Positions 57,542-64,000 of a DNA stretch of 64,000 nt are shown one piece after another. Source of the stretch: Marthasterias glacialis (Eukaryota; Echinodermata; Asteroidea; Forcipulatida; Asteriidae); NCBI GenBank assembly GCA_911728455.2, contig OU452228.1, forward strand, positions 19,495,224-19,559,223. Reading direction: 5' to 3'. A program made the position numbers and the translations under genes. The notes below the pieces were generated by a model, which was given only the letters and a program-made list of their open reading frames with translations, searched no databases and was not told the origin of the DNA. Every line of letters starts with the position of its first letter. Within the stretch, counting starts at the first letter, position 1.

Positions 57542-60104
57542 TATTGTGAAGGTAAAAGGTACAGGCTCATGAAACTTTCTCTGAACGATTCAATACATCC
57601 AAACTTTAACCCAATCTAGATGATGCATACACATTGAACTATGGAAACAATCATGTGTGTTTAGAAGGACCATGTAAACCCATGCAAGCTTTACTTAATA
57701 CTGTAAGCCAACGTTGGTAAAGAACTAAATCCTCAGATGCATCGAATGTCCAGTAAAATTGCCAAAAGACAGGCCATCTCACAAGTATTGTCCATTGTAT
57801 CTATATAAACCTAACTCACTCTAGTTAATTCAAACTCGGCAAGCTTAGTTATAGGGCCTACAACTATAACAAATGTAAACATGAAGCTGTTCATTCTCGA
57901 CCCATGCAGCACAAACAAACCCGTTATTTCAATCCATGTGTTGTTGGTATAGCATGCAAGTATATATCGTCACCTTCTGTATTAATACTTGAATCAATGG
58001 AATGATTGAGATTGAGATGACTGGTTAGCTTTTAAAATATAATGTCCAAATTATACATTTCATTTTTTCGGGGCGATTTATGCGTATGTAGACCCTGCTG
58101 TAATTAAAATACACATCACCGGTATATTTCTAGTACTCGGACTTACAGCCAATTTGTTGAAAAAATTTGTATTGTTGGAGACTTGTCCCAGTGTTGACAC
58201 TGGAGAAAATCACAGGTACCAGACTATACGTGACCATGTCGGCTTGATCACCACTGACGCCCCATTCACATGTGTTGAAGCATAGGGGCCCGCAGCAACA
58301 CCCTTTAGCAATAGCCCCACCAGTAGCAATGTTGGGAAAAGCCTAATACACCAATGTCATTGTGTGACTCTGGCTACGGCTGAGATCATTGGATTCAACA
58401 GCCCCATTATTGAACAGGCATTTGCAGTGACCAGGTAGTTGCAACAGCCAAAGCCGTTGATTCAGGCACAATCATAAGGCCATTTCTGAATTGAAAAATT
58501 TGCTACGGGCTACGGCTGATGACAACAACGGCAAGGTAAGCCATAACCTAGCCATAACCTAGCCATACCTATAACAGACACGGTCCAATAACCAGTAAAT
58601 GGTTGCTACAGATAAATCGAACATGACCTGGGTATAAATCATAACCAAGACCGTAGTCCAATTTCAAAACAAATAATTGCAACACAAAGAAGTATAACAA
58701 ACACTTTATATAACTTACACACCATGGACATGAAAAGCAGGCAACTTCACTGAAAAGAACGCAAACTTCCCAATAGCACAACAATCAATACTACTAAGGT
58801 TACCAGCCAAAATGTTATGAAATATATGAAATATATGCTGTGCATGGATGTTTGTGGTTGGTTCCCTGCTATTAGATAGTACGTTTGTTAGGCTGCAGAC
58901 CTTTCATTTGTGTACAAACACTGACCCCCATTTGAGATCACACCATATAAAACTGTCACTAGTTTGGCACGAATCTACCTCTTAATAAAATGTTAAAAAT
59001 GACTTCTATTTTCCAAAGATTTTTTTTTAAATACTTTTTGTTAAGGGTGGCACAATTGATTTATCAGCGATATGGGCATTAATGTGAACTTGAAAGTATT
59101 TTTTTTGTATTAAGTTGTACAGTGTTGTACTTTTGCAATGAAGGTCTCTCATATTTTTGCCAACCACTGGTTTGATGTTGCAAAAGAACGGTCTATATTT
59201 TCTGCTTGAGCATCTCTATGAAATTGGTACCACTGTATCACAGATGAGTAACATGTTTTGGGGATCGTGATCCTCCAAACTTTCCTCCAGAAGAGAAAAT
59301 ATACCCCTGTCTTACCTCGATGATAAGAGTACGTTTTAACATTTTAGCAATGAACGGGGGTGCATTTCCATAGACTCACATTAGAAATGGTAACTCGGTG
59401 CTGTGCAGGCATATTTACTTATTAATTACAAAATGTACCATCGATCCACTTTGCATTTACCGCATCGTTAGTAAATTATTTATACATCGTAGTTATGCAC
59501 TTTATAATATCCCAATCGAACAGAATAAGAACGGGGGTGAAAGGTTGAGGGAGAGGTGGCCTCATAACACCCGCCATTTTACCCACACTATAACAACCAG
59601 AATGTCTGTCAATTGTATAAAGACGTAAACAAGAATAAATACACAAACAAATTTATCCATACAATTCCTTACAAAAATAAATTTACAGCAATTTAAAAAC
59701 GGGTCTTGATTACACTGGATTTCACCTGTACAAACCATTCCATTAATTCTTTTAATTTTTTTTTTTTAAAGTAACCCCTTAACCCAAACCTTAACAAACA
59801 GAACCTTAAGAAATCTTAAGAGACAAAAAAAAATAGCAAGTTGACAACACGTCTTCGGGACAGGATCTCTAGACTAAGCTGAAGGTATTGCTCTGCTGAG
59901 CAAGCAACTCCAGGGCACCAATCAAAAGCAATTAAGAGTCTTGGCTGGTAACCTGCTTCTGCTCAGGATTATTTGTATGTCTTAAGCAGTTAGGGGTTTA
60001 GTGGCTTTATGAATAAGCATCAGCACATTATATGAATTTAAGTCAAATTAGAAACAAACTCTTGCAACATCCATGAGAAACAGAGGAAGAACAGTTTAAT
60101 AGAC

Positions 60105-60298
60105 TAATCCGAGCAGCTTGTTCAGTTACACCACTGCAGCCATGGCCGCCGCACGCGCACGTCGACGCACGTGCACTGTGAATTCTACATGCTGATTGGT
60201 ATAATATGCCCGGCTGACGCACAATTATCGCGTCGCTGTCGCGTGCGGAGGGCATAGCTGCAGGGGTGTAAACCCCCATAAACGAAACGCTCGGATTG
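60105..60298. mobile_element. MITE with TIR TAATCCGAGCAG
   Basis: The left end is TAATCCGAGCAGCTTGTTCA and the right end is CGCTCGGATTG. Inner arms are TTACACCACTGCAGCCATGG and ATAGCTGCAGGGGTGTAAAC. It is the same family as the nested copy at 33146-33345 but more diverged. Confidence 0.85.
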
Positions 60299-60999
60299 GT
60301 GTTCAGAAGAAAAACAAACATGCAGTATCAACTTATACAAGCTTATAATATTCACGGGTGGATCTATGGTGACATTTAATTATCTCATCAAAACAACATT
60401 CTTTACACTTCAACTCAACGCAAGCAAGCAAGAAGCATTGAGAGAGAGAGAGAAAGAGAGAGCGTGCGATACGCCAACTGCATTATTTACCAGTGTATTG
60501 AACAAGCATGGCTGGGTTTCAATGACTTAACTTCTTCTTAAAACCAAATGTTCCTGAGGTTTCAATTGGTACATTTTTAAAGCATTTTAGCACTTGCATG
60601 GGTGTGGATGTGAATGTATACCCCAAAACACTGGCCAGATGACTAGATATCAAAATAAAGTCGACCTACTCTCCAATAAATACAGATCTGTTGGAGCTAA
60701 AAACTGCAGACATCTCTTCTTTCCCAAATACAATTGATGTAGAGAAGCAAAGATTATAATTTCTCTCAACATGCTCAAGAATACTGCCCTACATCCTAAA
60801 AATGGAAAAGTTTTTTTGAAGGTGATTTATGGGTGATTTTAGTCTCCTGAAAACACACACTATTTTAAAACACAGTTTGTAACAATACAAAATTGAGGGG
60901 AAAGCCAAAACAAAAAATCCTGCTTCATAAATATCAATAATGATCAAGTAACAAGTGTCATTAAATGTTGCAGATATCAGGGTATCAATACTACTCCTG

Positions 61000-61150
61000 G
61001 GCCATTTTCGAAACCAAGGTTTGGGCTTGGGCTCAGGCTTATCGGCTCCATCAGTTATTTTGAAAACGTGGGCTTTCTGTATGGGGCTTCAAACAGCCGG
61101 ACAAAGCCTAAGCCGGAGTCCAAGCCCATGCTGTGGTTTTGCAAAGGCCC
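61000..61150. mobile_element. MITE with TIR GCCATTTTCGAAACCA, copy 2
   Basis: The left end GGGCCATTTTCGAAACCAAG is mirrored by TGTGGTTTTGCAAAGGCCC. The interior words GGCTTGGGCTCAGGCTT and AAGCCTAAGCCGGAGTCC mirror each other. It is the same family as 9143-9272. Confidence 0.8.
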
Positions 61151-61639
61151 TAGCTAATCACTGTGAAAAAAATGTTGTAATGCAGTATTCCTGTAAAATG
61201 TTGACTACACAGCCCAACTTCAAAAAGCTGTCAAGCAGAAGATCCTGCTTGTTGAAGATTTTACTTGCTATCAGCACAAATAATGAGGGAACCAGTCACA
61301 AGCAATGCACATCACTAATACTGCTTTGGCTGGTAACACATTTTTCTGCTAAGCAAAGCTTTTCTGTGCTGAACATATTTATGAAAGTGGGCCAAGAACT
61401 CTATCATGTAGCCATCATCCTTGCCATGTTCCCCGTGTTCACTTGCATTCATATATGGATTCTCATTGTACATTGTACAAACAAGGGGCAAGACTCTCGT
61501 TTCCCTCCGAGCCTCGTTTTGGTTGAAGTGCTTTAGAATGGCCACACCATGACAAAAGGTGTACCTGTCAGGTCTCTCGGTGTCCATCCTGGGCCCATCC
61601 TCTGTAGGCACAAGCTTAAGCCAAGTACAAAACAATGGT

Positions 61640-61778
61640 GCTCAATATCACTAGAAGGTTACCAGCCAATGTGTGTGCTATTACGTAACCATTGTGACGG
61701 GTTTCCTGCCATATTTTGATTAGCTGTAAATTGTTACGCAACATTTGCTGCTTAAAGCAGCTGTATGAAACAGGGCCC
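61640..61778. mobile_element. Partial MITE, GGGCCC family
   Basis: It contains GGTTACCAGCCAATGTGTGT and ends CAGCTGTATGAAACAGGGCC. The left terminus is missing. Confidence 0.55.
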
Positions 61779-62087
61779 TGGCCTCACGTCTTGCCCCCTC
61801 GGTGGAATCGTTCTGAAAGGGGAATGTTATTGATGAAAAGAGGACACAATTTGAGACCCCAAGGGCTGCATATTTACATGACTGGTACCCTGTCTACATC
61901 CTGTTGAAGAGATACTGACAGGCTCTGAGCGTGTAACAGTCAAGGGATTTTATGAGTTCTGGAGTACTCTGTATCAACTCCTGAGAGTGACTCAGTGACA
62001 GTAAATGCCACTCATCCAGGGCCAAAGGTCAAACTCTCAAAACAGGGTTCGTACCTGGCACACATGTACTCTCTTTCATCCCTCCAA

Positions 62088-62335
62088 CAGTGGCGTAACC
62101 AGACATTTTCCTTGGGGGTGTGGGGGGGGGGGGGTTGGTGTTTGAGCTGGTGCGAAAACAAAACAATGGTTGGGGTGGCTTTAAAGTATCGGACCATTCA
62201 TCTGTGCATTTATTCAATATAATTTGGGGAGGGCGGGGGAAGGTTCTGACCGGGGGCTCCAGCCTCCATGCCCCCCCCCCAAGGGTTCTAAGCGGGGGGC
62301 TCCAGCCCCCCCCCCCACCCCCAATTATGCCACTG
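62088..62335. mobile_element. Element with end AGTGGCGTAACC and C/G-runs
   Basis: It starts AGTGGCGTAACCAGACATTT and ends TTATGCCACT, its short inverse. The interior has long G-runs and two copies of GGGGGCTCCAGCC. The end is related to the element at 23206-23548. Confidence 0.55.
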
Positions 62336-62788
62336 CCCCCATGTATGCCTCCGTATGTAATTTTTCATTTGAAAATAAAGTAACTCTTCATAATGTGTGT
62401 AGTGCTAGAAACAGAAATTGGTAAATATGCTACCCTCAAGTCTCAAATTTACTTCTGCTACACAAACCATGACAGACTAGACTACGGCTATGCACAGCTA
62501 CTCTGTGTGCACATGTTATGTACATGGCTGCAACACACTGTTTAACTGTCTGTACACGGATGTCCTGATAGTTTGATATGGAGTATTATATATACACAGG
62601 AAAAAAATTAGTGATTCAAAACATCCATTTTATACTGGTGTCTACTTGTAGAAAATAAGGTTTGTTTACCATACATCAAAATTCCAAAATAAAGACAACC
62701 AATCATATCTATCCCTCTTTTGTATCTTTCAGTAAGCAATCAACAACTGTTTGTAAGTGTGTGTAGCAATCGCATAAAACATTCAGCG

Positions 62789-62864
62789 CGGCCCTGTGAT
62801 GGCAAAAGGGTGTATCGCATACTTAGAACAATTTGAGATACACCCTTTTGCCATCACAGGGCCG
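62789..62864. repeat. Perfect 28-bp inverted repeat with a 20-base loop
   Basis: The left arm 62789-62816 starts CGGCCCTGTGATGGCAAAAG and the right arm 62837-62864 is its exact inverse. No mismatch was seen. No gene nearby is recognised. Confidence 0.95.
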
Positions 62865-63651
62865 AGCGCCTCTTCAGTGATGTGTATCCAAAAAATCTAT
62901 CGATACACAATTTGGTTTCATACATAAAACAGTCACTACATCAACATCAAACTGTAATGACCAATTCAGATGCATATTTTGTTTTATCTTCTTAAATATT
63001 GTCATGATATACAATGCAATAGGTGCAACATATACACAACTACACCACACACAGGCACAAGCAAAGACCCAACAAAACAAAAAAATGCTGAATACTAGAC
63101 AAATAATGATGGTTTATGAGTGCAATGGTGAGTACATTTCCATGAGATGAAATAAGGAATGTTCCATTTAATGAGGTGAAGCCGAGTTGAATGGAACATT
63201 CCATCTTTCATTGTAAGAAAAGATTCAATTGCACGAATGCCAAATTGAATTATTCGTTTTTTATAATATCGCAGTAAATCTTTGTCATTTGATTGGAGGA
63301 AAAACACTGTAAGAATAAACCGTGCCAGATTATTTATGGCCTCCAATCCACTTCAAGGGCGTTTTGTACTGCTCCGTATAAAAACGCACAATGTGGTCTA
63401 GTGTGCAGTTTTAGTAAAAAACCAAAGGATGGGACAAAAACACACGATAAATAGTACCAAAATGCAAGGTTTATGACATAAGCCATGCTATGGTTTGATT
63501 AATGAATGCCATGTGACCCACCATCCTCCAATCAAATTACAAAGATCTGATTAGTGTTATATAACTGAGTGACCGATAGGTCGAGAATAAGTAAAACTTG
63601 TGTGTATTTGAAACATTTTTGGGAATCTTGAGTTCCTCGGTACGTTGCTTT

Positions 63652-64000
63652 AAAGGCAGGGTACGCCTTTGGTATTTGGAACCAGACGTTTGTTTCAATC
63701 CTGTATAATTGTAGATGTATACCATAAAACTAACATCTGAAAATGTTGTTTCAAAAGATGCAAGTGCTCTTGAGATATCGGCGAACATCTGGAGCGTGGA
63801 AATGGATTTCCACGCAGAAGCCTCCAAAAATACTGAAACTGCTCGTTTTTCACTACATGAAAAAGACTTCAAGACTGAAGCCTTCCTCAGATTCAAATAT
63901 TTTAGCGAGAAATTACCTCTTTCTCAAAAACTATGTTACTTCAAAGGGAATCATTTTCCACAATGTCTCTGTTGCTCCTTACCAAGTAAGTTTTTTATGG
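63652..64000. mobile_element. MITE left part, TTAA then AGGCAGGGTACGCC, cut by the window edge
   Basis: It starts in TTTAAAGGCAGGGTACGCCT, includes AATTACCTCTTTCTCAAAAA, and reaches the window end at TTACCAAGTAAGTTTTTTAT. I remember this arrangement as a common element in echinoderm sequence; that is memory and not a search. The right terminus is outside the window. Confidence 0.55.

Larger units (their letters stand above)
55979..63650. other. AT-rich intergenic or long untranslated DNA, no gene recognised
   Basis: It contains the MITEs and hairpin listed separately. The longest frame, 60955-61536 (193 codons, plus), overlaps the element at 61000-61150 and a GGGCCC-family fragment, and has no domain. 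The sequence could be the 3' region of a gene beyond the right edge; nothing proves it. Confidence 0.45.

Noticed and set aside
60955-61536. 193-codon plus-strand frame
   Set aside because: It runs through a MITE (61000-61150) and other repeat pieces and has no domain.
63537-63896. 119-codon minus-strand frame
   Set aside because: It lies mostly in the dispersed element that starts at 63652.

Overview
The window looks like nuclear DNA of a marine deuterostome invertebrate, probably an echinoderm and perhaps a sea star. Its genes have many short exons with GT-AG introns, the intergenic DNA is AT-rich, three genes occupy 64 kb, and short non-autonomous DNA elements and tRNA-derived SINEs are everywhere. 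The phylum call is an inference from gene sequence and from how the repeats look to me; no database was searched.

Layout. At 1-119 (minus) there may be the first coding exon of a gene running off the left edge. An array of about 54 copies of a 39-bp unit lies at 3765-5850. A CNBD2-like gene for a cyclic-nucleotide-binding protein covers 5995-23048 (minus), with at least 17 exons and introns full of MITEs, a LINE remnant and minisatellites. RPL31, for ribosomal protein L31, lies at 27623-31930 (minus) with its 5' noncoding exon not placed. Upstream of RPL31 are a small palindrome carrying two opposed histone-type mRNA 3' stem-loops (32542-32668), a MITE inserted in a MITE (32948-33506), and an 899-bp near-perfect inverted duplication (33681-34579). 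A PAR-family bZIP transcription factor gene (the HLF/TEF/DBP family) lies at 39847-42995 (plus) in four coding exons, about 0.9 kb downstream of a 780-bp CAAA-rich microsatellite. From 43 kb to the right edge I find no convincing protein gene. That part holds a 1.4-kb tandem duplication (48921-51714), a long-TIR element (51958-52769), an element with palindromic subterminal repeats (54811-55978), several MITEs, SINEs and two strong short hairpins.

The three genes do not form a pathway: CNBD2 is a cAMP-binding protein studied in sperm, RPL31 is housekeeping, and the PAR bZIP factor is a transcriptional regulator. No operon, CRISPR array, rRNA or intact tRNA gene was seen. Exon joins were worked out by eye from reading phase and splice sites. 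All joins of RPL31 and the bZIP gene keep frame; in CNBD2 one join (exon 14 to 15) does not.
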